Of a DNA stretch of 64,000 nt, positions 1 to 6,736 are shown in pieces (the first letter of the stretch is position 1; every line of letters starts with the position of its first letter). The notes below the pieces were generated by a model, which made no database searches, was not told the origin of the DNA, and saw only the letters and a list, made by a program, of their open reading frames with translations. The position numbers and the translations under genes are program-made. Origin of the DNA: a virus; IMG/VR virus record IMGVR_UViG_3300025000_000053, positions 1 through 64,000 of that record; one strand, 5' to 3'.

Positions 1-239
1 TTGAGTAATCCGCAGCCAAGTCTCTAATATATTAGAGAAAGGTTCAACGACTATCCTTTAGCTTTGAAATAAGCAACAGGAGTAGGGCTCAAGTGAGTGG
101 GTGAAAATCCCTTAAATCGAAATAGGAAGCTCCTTAATGAATAATTCATTAAGGATGAAGATATAGTCTAGTATCTTATCGAAAGATAAGGAAGTTCATA
201 AGAGAACTGTATTGTTTAACGAACAATATGAATATATCG
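1..239 (+). ncRNA. Group I intron, 3' half (copy 1, truncated by window edge)
   Basis: The segment is nearly identical to the 3' part of four other introns in this window (ending at 18694, 40915, 48210 on minus, 51650 on minus). Shared blocks include AATCCGCAG near the start, TTCAACGACTATCC (5' strand of P7), a block around 80-115 reading AGTAGGGCTCAAGTGAGTGG, and ATATAGTCT (3' strand of P7). By comparison with copies whose splice sites are fixed by protein continuity, the intron ends with the G at 239, after AATATATC. The loop that carries an HNH gene in copies 2 and 5 is short here (about 21-42), so this half carries no ORF. The 5' half and the 5' exon lie outside the window. Confidence 0.9.
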
Positions 240-404
240 GATCAAGTATCATTAAAGGTATTATTTTCTCAAGAAGCTAATCTTGAGGCAGAAAGAATTA
301 TGAAATCAAAAGGTCATATTCTTAATATCTATGGACAAAATATGAGAAAGACAACAAATGAAGGTGCTCATACTTTATTTATGCTAACGAAGTTTAATAA
401 ATAA
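240..404 (+). CDS. 3' exon of an intron-split gene, product unrecognised
   Basis: After the intron the frame GAT CAA GTA runs 54 codons to TAA at 402-404 and reads DQVSLKVLFSQEANLEAE at its start and NEGAHTLFMLTKFNK at its end. The ATG at 229 lies inside the intron and is probably not a start: the other ORFs that appear to begin at this intron position are also 3' exons. I do not recognise the protein from this C-terminal piece. Since the other four copies of the intron sit in essential core genes (RNAP, terminase, portal, DNA polymerase), this is probably a conserved core gene too, which is inference. A terminator follows directly. Confidence 0.7.
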   Translation, partial: DQVSLKVLFSQEANLEAERIMKSKGHILNIYGQNMRKTTNEGAHTLFMLTKFNK

Positions 405-411
405 ATAATAA

Positions 412-444
412 AAATATATGTGATTTATTCACATATATTTTTTT
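412..444 (+). terminator. Rho-independent terminator
   Basis: AAATATATGTGA (412-423) pairs with TCACATATATTT (429-440) and a T tract follows. It ends the intron-split gene at 404. Confidence 0.8.
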
Positions 445-445
445 C

Positions 446-476
446 GTATTTTTAACATTAATAGATATATATTATT
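446..476 (+). promoter_or_regulatory. Candidate phage promoter (GTAT box + TATATATTATT box)
   Basis: GTATTTTTA starts at 446 and TATATATTATT spans 466-476, 20 nt start to start. The same two boxes with the same spacing precede the genes at 3494, 25432, 26348 and 30310. The start codon of the next gene is 48 nt downstream of the second box. Confidence 0.6.
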
Positions 477-523
477 TTAGTAATATGAATAAAATAATAT
501 AAATTATAAGGGGGGTTTTCATA

Positions 524-856
524 ATGAAAATAACATTTGATTATACCATGAAGGAAGCCAATTCTATTAACGGTTTAATAACAGAGGCAAATAATGTTGC
601 TAAACTGTTATCTGAAACAAAAGGCGATGTTATTGTTATACCGTTTGAAAACAGGCTTGCAACATTGAAAGTTGTCAAAGGTGAAAAAGCTGTGCTAGAT
701 ATTAATGAAGATTTCTTTATTGATTCTTTGTCGTATTTAACACATGTTTATAACCGAATTGTACCACTTGTTTTAGCTTATAAAAATCTTATACAAGATA
801 TATTCCCTGTTGCAAAAGATTATGTAAACAAATGGTTTCCAAAGAAAGATAAATAA
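524..856 (+). CDS. Hypothetical protein, 110 aa
   Basis: It starts at ATG after a strong ribosome binding site (AAGGGGGG). The N-terminal third is hydrophilic and resembles a small alpha/beta protein; the C-terminal half (about residues 66-110) is hydrophobic and helical, ending in a basic tail (WFPKKDK), so weak membrane association is possible. It is a single-gene unit with its own candidate promoter at 446 and a terminator at 891. I recognise no family. Confidence 0.75.
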   Translation: MKITFDYTMKEANSINGLITEANNVAKLLSETKGDVIVIPFENRLATLKVVKGEKAVLDINEDFFIDSLSYLTHVYNRIVPLVLAYKNLIQDIFPVAKDYVNKWFPKKDK

Positions 857-890
857 ATTTTTATATATTTTTATTTAATTTTACCTAAAA

Positions 891-924
891 AAATAAAGGT
901 GTAATAATCCACCTTTATTTTTTG
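891..924 (+). terminator. Rho-independent terminator
   Basis: AAATAAAGGTG (891-901) pairs with CACCTTTATTT (910-920) and T residues follow. It closes the single-gene unit 524-856. Confidence 0.8.
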
Positions 925-959
925 TGTGTTCCTTGCTTAACACTATTATACTAAATTTT

Positions 960-1412
960 TATTTTCATGAACCCGTTTCCTACTATAAAAAGAAATGGGG
1001 GTGATTAAAGAATTGATAATACAATTTATATAAATATAAAACATATTTATCATAGATATTGATAATATTTTTAACTCAAATAATTTATATCTTCTATCAG
1101 TAAAATAACATATAGAAGGGAGGGATGCCTATATACACATAACGATGTATATGGGATAACCTCTAATTATTTGCGAGTTTAAAAATATTATCTTTATATA
1201 ACTTTATTTAGAATTCGCCTACAAACTCCCCATAGACACTTGTGTATATAGGCAATCTATGATGGATGGGGACACTATCGGTTTAGAATATGATGAAGAA
1301 TAATATGCTACCTATTTGTTACAATGAATTTAGATAGTGTGAAAAAATACCTACTATTTTACAATTAAATATGTTCCGATATAAATAGTAGTAATGGTGA
1401 ATTTATTTTTAT
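960..1412 (+). ncRNA. Candidate structured noncoding RNA (gene-free, hairpin-rich)
   Basis: No plausible coding frame lies between 857 and 1460. Instead there are successive complementary arms: CCCGTTTC 972-979 with GAAATGGG 992-999 (one G-U); CTTCTAT 1091-1097 with ATAGAAG 1112-1118; TGCCTATATACACA 1126-1139 with TGTGTATATAGGCA 1241-1254 (14 bp, perfect); nested inside it TATGGG 1150-1155 with CCCATA 1229-1234 and GAGTTT 1175-1180 with AAACTC 1223-1228; ACACTATC 1272-1279 with GATAGTGT 1333-1340; CTACTATTT 1351-1359 with AAATAGTAG 1383-1391. A terminator follows at 1420, consistent with a plus-strand transcript. Strand and exact ends are inferred. It could instead be a replication or packaging site with strong secondary structure. 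I cannot match it to a named large phage RNA class. Confidence 0.5.
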
Positions 1413-1419
1413 AAAATAA

Positions 1420-1458
1420 AAATAAAGCTCTGTGTAAATAATCCACAGAGCTTTATTT
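1420..1458. terminator. Bidirectional terminator
   Basis: AAATAAAGCTCTGTG (1420-1434) pairs with CACAGAGCTTTATTT (1444-1458), with T runs rightward and the complement of A runs leftward. It can end both the candidate RNA on plus and the gene 1461-1805 on minus. Confidence 0.8.
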
Positions 1459-1460
1459 TT

Positions 1461-1805
1461 TTATTTTTTTTCAATAACATCGGGTATAATTTCTGGTTTT
1501 AAATTTTTAATTTCTTTCTGTTCAGACTTAGTACTTTTATTACTTTGTATAGGAACATTTTGAATTACTACTGGTTTTGATTTAGGGATTTCTTCCTTTA
1601 TATCATTGTCTTTATCAAAATTACGAGCTGTTAATTTAATTTCAGTACCATCTTTAAGTACTTCAACAACATTAACACCTTTACTAATCATAGCAAAGAT
1701 AGTGGAAGTTTGTTCTGTATAAGGACTTAAGATTGGTCCATACACTCCACCCTTTGCCATAATAGGAGCTGTGCTAAGGATTTTAATATTTTTAGTTTTA
1801 ATCAT
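1461..1805 (-). CDS. Hypothetical protein, 114 aa, charged C-terminal tail
   Basis: It has an ATG start with GGAGGGTT upstream. The N-terminal half contains a short beta-rich stretch, with MAKGGVYGPILSPYTEQT near residue 16 and a K-D-G-T turn near residue 52. The last 50 residues are Lys/Glu/Pro-rich and look disordered. It is the last gene of the leftward group 3313-1461, directly after the acidic gene at 1828. The GVYGPILSPYTE segment resembles virion or assembly proteins more than enzymes, but that is an impression, not a match. Confidence 0.7.
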   Translation of the reverse strand: MIKTKNIKILSTAPIMAKGGVYGPILSPYTEQTSTIFAMISKGVNVVEVLKDGTEIKLTARNFDKDNDIKEEIPKSKPVVIQNVPIQSNKSTKSEQKEIKNLKPEIIPDVIEKK

Positions 1806-1827
1806 TTGTTAAACCCTCCAATTTTAT

Positions 1828-2079
1828 TTAATAATTAGTATCCGGAATAAAATTTTCTTTAATATGCTTTAATTTTTCTTCCATATCCTGTTCTTCATCA
1901 AACTCAGGAATTCCGTCAACAAGTTTTTTAATTTCAGTACTTTCATCATCATCTATCAAGCCGGTATCATCCAAGATAGCATCACGAATATCATCATCGC
2001 CACTACTTTGGGCTACAGCTTCCATTAAAAACAGTTCTTGATTACTTTTACGAATATTTTTTTTAAGGTTAGATAACAA
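1828..2079 (-). CDS. Hypothetical acidic protein, 83 aa (TTG start)
   Basis: The frame is open further upstream, but that extension overlaps the preceding gene. The only ribosome binding site (GGGGGT) is 7 nt before a TTG at 2079, giving a protein beginning LLSNLKKNIRKSNQELF. It turns strongly acidic after residue 25 (DDDIRDAILDDTGLIDDDES) and ends in a helical Glu/Lys segment. It sits between a 396-aa protein of unknown function and the 114-aa protein, within one leftward group. No family was recognised. Confidence 0.65.
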   Translation of the reverse strand: MLSNLKKNIRKSNQELFLMEAVAQSSGDDDIRDAILDDTGLIDDDESTEIKKLVDGIPEFDEEQDMEEKLKHIKENFIPDTNY

Positions 2080-2122
2080 TATAATTACCCCCAATCTTTT
2101 TATTAAAATGTTTAAATGAAAA

Positions 2123-3313
2123 TTAGTTATTAGAAACAAATTTATTATAATAATATCGGAGAATAAATAATAACATAGGTATTTTAATATATGAATTAAA
2201 AGTATATTCCATATAATCATATTCTTCTAATTTTTCTAAATTTATATTATAAACTGAATCAATATGTTTATTAAAATAATCTACTAATAAATTTTCAATA
2301 ATAAAATCATCACTAAGTTTAACATCAGTCATTATACTATTTAAAACTTCTTCCTCAATATAATTATCACCACTATTAGTAAATGAAATAGAATTAACAT
2401 TATCCATATAATAAAGAAATATAGAATTATAATTTTGAATTATTGCATTGATATATTTAATACTTGTAGGTAAATTCTTTTTACCTCTTTCTAATAATCT
2501 ATAAATTGATTTCTCATATTCAATCACAAATGATAAACTATCATCTTCATTAACCAAACAAATTGTATTAAAATTATATTTTTCATTAAATAAGATATTA
2601 TTATTAATAAAATGATTTAAATATTTATCATAGAATTTATTACCAAATTCATTATTAAATATAAAGCAATTATATTTTTTATTGAAAAAAAATATTTTAT
2701 ACTTATCAGCTATATATCTATAAATTTCATTTAGTTTAAGTATTTTATAATAATCATCTTCTCGAATTAAACACTTTTCTTGTGTACCAATATTTCTTAA
2801 TACACAATTATATATTTCATTAATTTGATTTTCTAAATCCGTAACTAATTCTCCATAAGCTGATTTTAAAGTAAAAGAAATTTTATAATAATTATTACTC
2901 TTTATAGTATCATATTTAACTTCTGTTACCATAAATAAATAATTTTTATCTAAATATGAAATAGTAAAAAAATCATTTGGTAAAGGTTTAAGTGTATTAG
3001 GAAGAATAATAAGTTCACTATCAAAATTAGTTGTTAAACCCTCTTCTTCTTCACTTAATTCCAACATAATAGATTCTAAACCATATACAGGAAAGTCGTT
3101 TATCTTTTTAAACTTTAGTGGAGAATTTTCCCCTAATAAATCTTCAATATTTTCAAATCCACTATCAGTAATACTATTAATATTATCAATATTATAATAT
3201 GTAACAAATGTAGGATTTTTATCTAAAAATCTAGAATATTGAGAATTCATTCTTTCTTCATACTTAAAAATATTTTCATTAATAAAAGTTTTATCATCTA
3301 TTAAATATCCCAA
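2123..3313 (-). CDS. Hypothetical protein, 396 aa; possible virion protein
   Basis: It begins MGYLIDDKTFINENIF, with GAGAGGAG upstream of the ATG. It is long, Asn/Tyr/Ile-rich and has no membrane segment. Residues 60-150 read as a beta-rich domain (FPVYGLESIMLELSEEEEG, then LPNTLKPLPNDFFTISYLD); the rest is mostly helical. The N-terminal beta domain with its 'position/offset then property' look resembles small tail or baseplate proteins of myoviruses, which is only an impression. It heads the leftward group ending at 1461, and a 180-bp divergent intergenic region separates it from the rightward gene at 3494. Confidence 0.65.
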   Translation of the reverse strand: MGYLIDDKTFINENIFKYEERMNSQYSRFLDKNPTFVTYYNIDNINSITDSGFENIEDLLGENSPLKFKKINDFPVYGLESIMLELSEEEEGLTTNFDSELIILPNTLKPLPNDFFTISYLDKNYLFMVTEVKYDTIKSNNYYKISFTLKSAYGELVTDLENQINEIYNCVLRNIGTQEKCLIREDDYYKILKLNEIYRYIADKYKIFFFNKKYNCFIFNNEFGNKFYDKYLNHFINNNILFNEKYNFNTICLVNEDDSLSFVIEYEKSIYRLLERGKKNLPTSIKYINAIIQNYNSIFLYYMDNVNSISFTNSGDNYIEEEVLNSIMTDVKLSDDFIIENLLVDYFNKHIDSVYNINLEKLEEYDYMEYTFNSYIKIPMLLFILRYYYNKFVSNN

Positions 3314-3384
3314 GATTTACTCAACTCCTCTCATATATTTTAAATTAATATAATGTTAAAAAATATAAAGAAAATGATTTTTTC

Positions 3385-3415
3385 GTATTTTTATTATATT
3401 TATTTATATATTATT
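3385..3415 (+). promoter_or_regulatory. Candidate phage promoter (GTAT + TATATATTATT)
   Basis: GTATTTTTA starts at 3385 and TATATATTATT spans 3405-3415, the same 20-nt offset as at 446. It lies in the divergent region upstream of 3494. Confidence 0.6.
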
Positions 3416-3493
3416 TAAATATATTTAATAAAATAATCTTACTAATAAGGGTAAATAAAAATACTTATTAGATAGAAAGGATGAAAAAAATTA

Positions 3494-3910
3494 ATGGAAA
3501 CTTTAAATGATGTTTTATTACAGAATAGATGTGATTATTATAATGTATGCCTGGAACATGATTGTCCTTGTGCATTAGATAGTAAGGAATTCGATCCCGT
3601 ATTATATAATAAATTACAAGAAGATTATTATAATGATTTAAAATCTCTTGGTTTTATTAATAGTATTGATAGTAGTATTATAGATGAAGATTATTGTGAT
3701 GATGAAAATGATGATAGAGAAGAAGATAATTATATTGATTTTTATATAAGTAATAATGAAATAAAGGTAGGTGATTCTGTAGGATTTTATCCATATGATA
3801 GTTATGATATGATAGAAGGTAAAGTAATAGGAATAGTTGATAAAATTTTATTTATTGTTTGTTATAATGGGAGATTATATAAGGTTGATGAACTCGATAT
3901 TCTTAAATAA
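3494..3910 (+). CDS. Hypothetical acidic protein, 138 aa, with SH3-like C-terminus
   Basis: The ATG start follows GAAAGGATG. Residues 12-30 hold four Cys (CDYYNVCLEHDCPCA), spaced like a small metal or disulfide knuckle. Residues 65-82 are very acidic (DEDYCDDENDDREEDN). The C-terminal 45 residues (KVGDSVGFYPYDSYDMIEG, then KVIGIVDKILFIV) read as a small beta barrel of SH3/KOW type. It is a monocistronic unit with its own promoter and terminator. Function unknown. Confidence 0.75.
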   Translation: METLNDVLLQNRCDYYNVCLEHDCPCALDSKEFDPVLYNKLQEDYYNDLKSLGFINSIDSSIIDEDYCDDENDDREEDNYIDFYISNNEIKVGDSVGFYPYDSYDMIEGKVIGIVDKILFIVCYNGRLYKVDELDILK

Positions 3911-3937
3911 AAGAATGAGTATATTCTTTTATTTTTT
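3909..3937 (+). terminator. Rho-independent terminator
   Basis: AAAAGAAT (3909-3916) pairs with ATTCTTTT (3923-3930), followed by ATTTTTTT. The 5' arm overlaps the stop codon of the gene ending at 3910. Confidence 0.75.
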
Positions 3938-3942
3938 TAGGA

Positions 3943-3982
3943 ACATAGAAAAAAATAAATCAGTATAAAAATTTACTGATTT
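3943..3982 (-). terminator. Leftward terminator
   Basis: AAATCAGTA (3957-3965) pairs with TACTGATTT (3974-3982). On the minus strand a U-rich tract follows (complement of 3949-3956). It ends the leftward array whose last gene stops at 4003. Confidence 0.75.
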
Positions 3983-4002
3983 ATTTTTAATAAATATAAA
4001 AT

Positions 4003-4266
4003 TTAAATATAAAGTTTTTCTTTATACTCATTTAACATATAAATAGCATTATCCCTCTTATCAGTATAAAGTTCTAACAATTCTTGAGGTGACAATAAAT
4101 CCCAATTATCTGTGTCAATAATAAATCTACCATTTTTGTGAAGACTTTGCAATTCTTCTGAAGTAAGAATTAATTTTAGTTTCATATGATGAAATAACAG
4201 TCCTTCTTTCTCAGCTTTCGCAAATAAAGGTTGGAACATTTTTAAAATTTTTTGTTCCTGAGTCAT
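4003..4266 (-). CDS. Paralogue family A member 1, 87 aa, unknown function
   Basis: ATG start 8 nt after GGAGTG. The protein shares a layout with its neighbours at 4284, 4690, 5028 (C-terminal part) and 6440: a helical lead, A..EGLLF, a hydrophobic turn (LTSEELQSLHKNGRFI), then DNWDLLSPQELLELY and a final Lys/Glu helix. Conserved positions across the set are the hydrophobic pair after Gly-Leu, a Trp/Leu-Thr-Pro/Ser-Glu turn, and an N-W-x-L/R motif followed by a Pro-Glu helix cap. This copy has lost the two aromatic Trp seen at the first turn in its neighbours. It is last in the leftward array and just upstream of a terminator. Confidence 0.75.
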   Translation of the reverse strand: MTQEQKILKMFQPLFAKAEKEGLLFHHMKLKLILTSEELQSLHKNGRFIIDTDNWDLLSPQELLELYTDKRDNAIYMLNEYKEKLYI

Positions 4267-4283
4267 AAATAAATCACTCCAAA

Positions 4284-4568
4284 TTATTTTTTATAGGATT
4301 TTTGAATTCTTATTTTAAATGTTTCAAGCTGATTTTCAATATTCCTTTTCCTGCACTCTAACAACTTAACTTCTTCCATAGGATCCCTCAGTATCCAATT
4401 AGGTGGACCCCAAATAAATCGTCCTTCTATATGACATTTTCTTAATTCATCAGGAGTGAACCATGAACCCTCACGTTCCAAATAAAACCATAACCCTTTT
4501 TCATCAGCCTCTTTAAACATAGGCTCTAATGATTCTAAAATAGCATTAATATTTATTGAATTAAACAT
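4284..4568 (-). CDS. Paralogue family A member 2, 94 aa, unknown function
   Basis: ATG start after AGGGGTG. It shows the fullest family pattern: LEPMFKEADEKGLWFYLE (residues 13-30), GSWFTPDELRKCHIEGRFI (34-52), PPNWILRDPMEEVKLL (55-70) and a C-terminal basic helix. It lies 17 nt upstream of member 1, with which it is probably co-transcribed, and is preceded by the TATATATTATT box at 4603-4613. I do not know the family. The W-F-T-P-x-E-L element could be a protein-protein contact loop, which is speculation. Confidence 0.75.
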   Translation of the reverse strand: MFNSININAILESLEPMFKEADEKGLWFYLEREGSWFTPDELRKCHIEGRFIWGPPNWILRDPMEEVKLLECRKRNIENQLETFKIRIQKSYKK

Positions 4569-4602
4569 TTTATCACCCCTAAAATTTTATTCTTATTGTA
4601 TT

Positions 4603-4613
4603 AATAATATATA
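4603..4613 (-). promoter_or_regulatory. Candidate promoter box TATATATTATT (minus)
   Basis: Read on the minus strand this is TATATATTATT, 35 nt upstream of the ATG at 4568. The GTAT box at -20 is not present here. Confidence 0.4.
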
Positions 4614-4689
4614 TTTAATTTTTTAACCTGGTCAATCAAAGATTTTGAAATTTCTTTTTTCTTATGTTACATTATTTTATAACCTCCAT

Positions 4690-4974
4690 TTATAAATCAA
4701 CCATTATTCGTTTATCAGAAGGATTATCAATTGAATCTCTAACATTACTAATTAATTCTTCAATTTTTATTTTCTTAGATTCCAATCTTTTAATCAATTT
4801 TTCAGGATGTTCAAGTCTCCAATTTCTAGATTTAATAAGTTTTCTTTTCATTAAAGACTTAAATTCAGGCACATTATACCAACAACCACTATTCATACCA
4901 AGGAACCATAATCCATTTTCTTCGGCATCTTTAATCATTTGATTTAATATTTCTTGATTTTTATCATTTATCAT
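4690..4974 (-). CDS. Paralogue family A member 3, 94 aa, unknown function
   Basis: A GTG at 4983 overlaps the ribosome binding site region (AGGAGTG), so I take the ATG at 4974, 8 nt after AGGAG; the protein begins MINDKNQEILNQMI. The family pattern is clear: DAEENGLWFLGMNSGCWYNVPEF, in two parts around residue 20, then SRNWRLEHPEKLIKRLESKK. The C-terminus adds a short acidic/basic tail (DKRIMVDL) absent from the other members. A TATATATTATT box lies upstream at 5010-5020. Confidence 0.75.
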   Translation of the reverse strand: MINDKNQEILNQMIKDAEENGLWFLGMNSGCWYNVPEFKSLMKRKLIKSRNWRLEHPEKLIKRLESKKIKIEELISNVRDSIDNPSDKRIMVDL

Positions 4975-5009
4975 ATTAAACACTCCTAAAATTTATTATT
5001 CATTACTTT

Positions 5010-5020
5010 AATAATATATA
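5010..5020 (-). promoter_or_regulatory. Candidate promoter box TATATATTATT (minus)
   Basis: Read on minus this is TATATATTATT, about 36 nt upstream of the start at 4974, in the gap before the next gene's stop at 5028. Confidence 0.4.
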
Positions 5021-5027
5021 TATATAT

Positions 5028-5585
5028 TTAATTTTTTATATAATTTTCAATTTTATTTATCTCTAATTGTATTATTTCTTTTTTTTCATATAAAGAGTTA
5101 AGAATATCGTTATGACCACGTAACTCCCATTTTGTTTTACACATAATATATTCAATATTGTTATAATAATCTATTATTCCATTAGGTGTGAACCAAATTT
5201 TTAAAAATTCATCATAAAGTAATAACTTTTCATTCCTAGCTTTATTAATTAAAGATTCCAATGTTTTAAGATAATTAATTATTTCATTTTTACTAGAAAT
5301 AGAAAAAGATTCATTCCTAGATAAAATATTTGTATAATCAAACAATCCCTCATTAACTAGTTTATCCAAATAATCCGACTGAATAAATTCTATATCTAAA
5401 GGTTTAAAATTTAAAAAACTTACATCTACGTTACCGTATTTATAAATACGGTAGTTATATTCCATTTTACAAGCAGCCCTATAAATTTTAATTAGTTTAG
5501 TTATATCAATATTCTTTTGACATAATTCAAAATACCAGTCCATTAATAATATTGCTTTATCATTATAAAAAGAATTAAAAAGCAT
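5028..5585 (-). CDS. Hypothetical protein, 185 aa, with a C-terminal family A domain
   Basis: ATG start after GGGGGTC. The first ~95 residues (MLFNSFYNDKAILLMDWYF at the start, YNYRIYKYGNVDVSFLNF around 50) are unlike anything else here. From about residue 100 it follows the family A pattern: SLINKARNEKLLLYDEFL, IWFTPNGI, then KTKWELRGHNDILNSLYEKK and a final basic helix. It is therefore a longer family member with an extra N-terminal domain. It lies between a zincin gene upstream and member 3 downstream, in the same direction. Confidence 0.75.
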   Translation of the reverse strand: MLFNSFYNDKAILLMDWYFELCQKNIDITKLIKIYRAACKMEYNYRIYKYGNVDVSFLNFKPLDIEFIQSDYLDKLVNEGLFDYTNILSRNESFSISSKNEIINYLKTLESLINKARNEKLLLYDEFLKIWFTPNGIIDYYNNIEYIMCKTKWELRGHNDILNSLYEKKEIIQLEINKIENYIKN

Positions 5586-5609
5586 GTATAAAAGACCCCC
5601 ATTATTTTT

Positions 5610-6191
5610 TTAATAAACTAATATATTCTTAACTTTATTCCAAATAAATACGAAATGTTCTAAAGCGAACTTATCGGCATATAATTCACTAACATCAAAA
5701 TTATGTGCTATACGTATAGGGTCATATTTATCAAGTTCTGATAATTTAAACATGATACATAAAGTATTTTTAATTATATTATCAAAATAAAAACTAGTGC
5801 TAATATCTTGATTATATTTATATAGTTCATTTAATTGAGCAATGTGACCATACTCATGTAATAAAAGCAAGAGAAAATTTGTTTCTGGGCTTAATTCTAA
5901 TCCAGTATTATATTTTAAAAAATTACCAAATCTTTCATTAGTTGATTTATAAAATTCAGGATATTGTTTATAAAAGCTTTCACAATCCTCATGTCTAATA
6001 TTTATTTCAGCAATAAATCTTTTTTTGTTTTTGTCCGAATAATTTTCATTAAATTCAACAAAAGCAAATTGATCTAAAAGGTCTTCTGGTACTGACTTAT
6101 ATTCCGATTCAATTAATTTAATCTTAACCTTACCATGTTTAAATTTAAATTCCTTTTTACAAAATTGAATACAATTTTCATAGAATGACAT
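5610..6191 (-). CDS. Putative zincin metallopeptidase-like protein (HEYGH), 193 aa
   Basis: Residues 111-115 read HEYGH inside LLLLLHEYGHIAQLNE, the HExxH zinc-binding/catalytic motif. A downstream acidic motif SELYADKFALEH (about residues 168-179) fits the third ligand helix of gluzincin-type peptidases (Glu followed by Ala-Asp). No signal peptide or membrane segment is seen, so it probably acts in the infected cell or the virion. Another protein with the same two motifs is at 36484. The substrate is unknown; the call rests on motifs only. Confidence 0.65.
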   Translation of the reverse strand: MSFYENCIQFCKKEFKFKHGKVKIKLIESEYKSVPEDLLDQFAFVEFNENYSDKNKKRFIAEINIRHEDCESFYKQYPEFYKSTNERFGNFLKYNTGLELSPETNFLLLLLHEYGHIAQLNELYKYNQDISTSFYFDNIIKNTLCIMFKLSELDKYDPIRIAHNFDVSELYADKFALEHFVFIWNKVKNILVY

Positions 6192-6207
6192 ATGCTATAA
6201 CCACCTT

Positions 6208-6443
6208 TTAATATTTTTTAATATAAAAATAACACCCTGGATACTCAACATAATGTATTTCAGTACCTGGTGTGGAGTCGTTATTAAGTGTATAACTAAC
6301 ACCATAATTACTACAACTTAATATATTTACAGCTATATATTCATCTTTTTACTAAATTTTTCATTATAAAATATTTCTTTACGACCCAATACTGCTTCAA
6401 CTAAATCCATAAATCTAGTTAATGGTGTATAATTTGGTTTCAT
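6208..6443 (-). pseudogene. Frameshifted small gene, about 78 aa if repaired
   Basis: ATG at 6443 overlaps the stop of the upstream gene (ATGA) and follows GGGGTGA. The frame reads MKPNYTPLTRFMDLVEAV to about residue 33 and then hits a stop. The -1 frame continues as DEYIAVNILSCSNYGVSYT and ends YPGCYFYIKKY before TAA at 6208. One extra A in the run of five A (T5 at 6346-6350 on plus) would join the two frames. The cause could be genuine decay, a programmed -1 shift on the A-rich run, or a sequencing deletion in the homopolymer. Function unknown. Confidence 0.6.
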
Positions 6444-6736
6444 TTAAAGTCACCCCAATTTAAAACTATATTTTTTATCACCTTAATAATATTATCAATT
6501 TTATTTTTTATTAAACCTTGTAACACTTCAAGTGTTGTTCGCACATCCCATTCATTGATATTAATTCTAGAACTTTGGTATAATATTTTAAATTCACTAG
6601 GACTAAGCCATTCATAACTTACAGTGTTATAAAATAAAAAACCTCCTGTCTTTTCCATATCTTCAACTAATTTATTTAAAGAATCTATTATTTCATAATT
6701 GAATATATGAGATTTATCAAAACCCTTGGATTTCAT
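6440..6736 (-). CDS. Paralogue family A member 4, 98 aa, unknown function
   Basis: The ATG overlaps the stop of the primase gene (ATGA, positions 6733-6736), which suggests translational coupling. Family A features are present but more diverged: LVEDMEKTGGFLFYNTVS, EWLSPSEFKILYQSSRI, NINEWDVRTTLEVLQGL and a terminal Lys/Ile helix. The gene is separated from the other members by the zincin and a frameshifted gene, so the family has spread within this leftward run. Confidence 0.7.
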   Translation of the reverse strand: MKSKGFDKSHIFNYEIIDSLNKLVEDMEKTGGFLFYNTVSYEWLSPSEFKILYQSSRININEWDVRTTLEVLQGLIKNKIDNIIKVIKNIVLNWGDFK

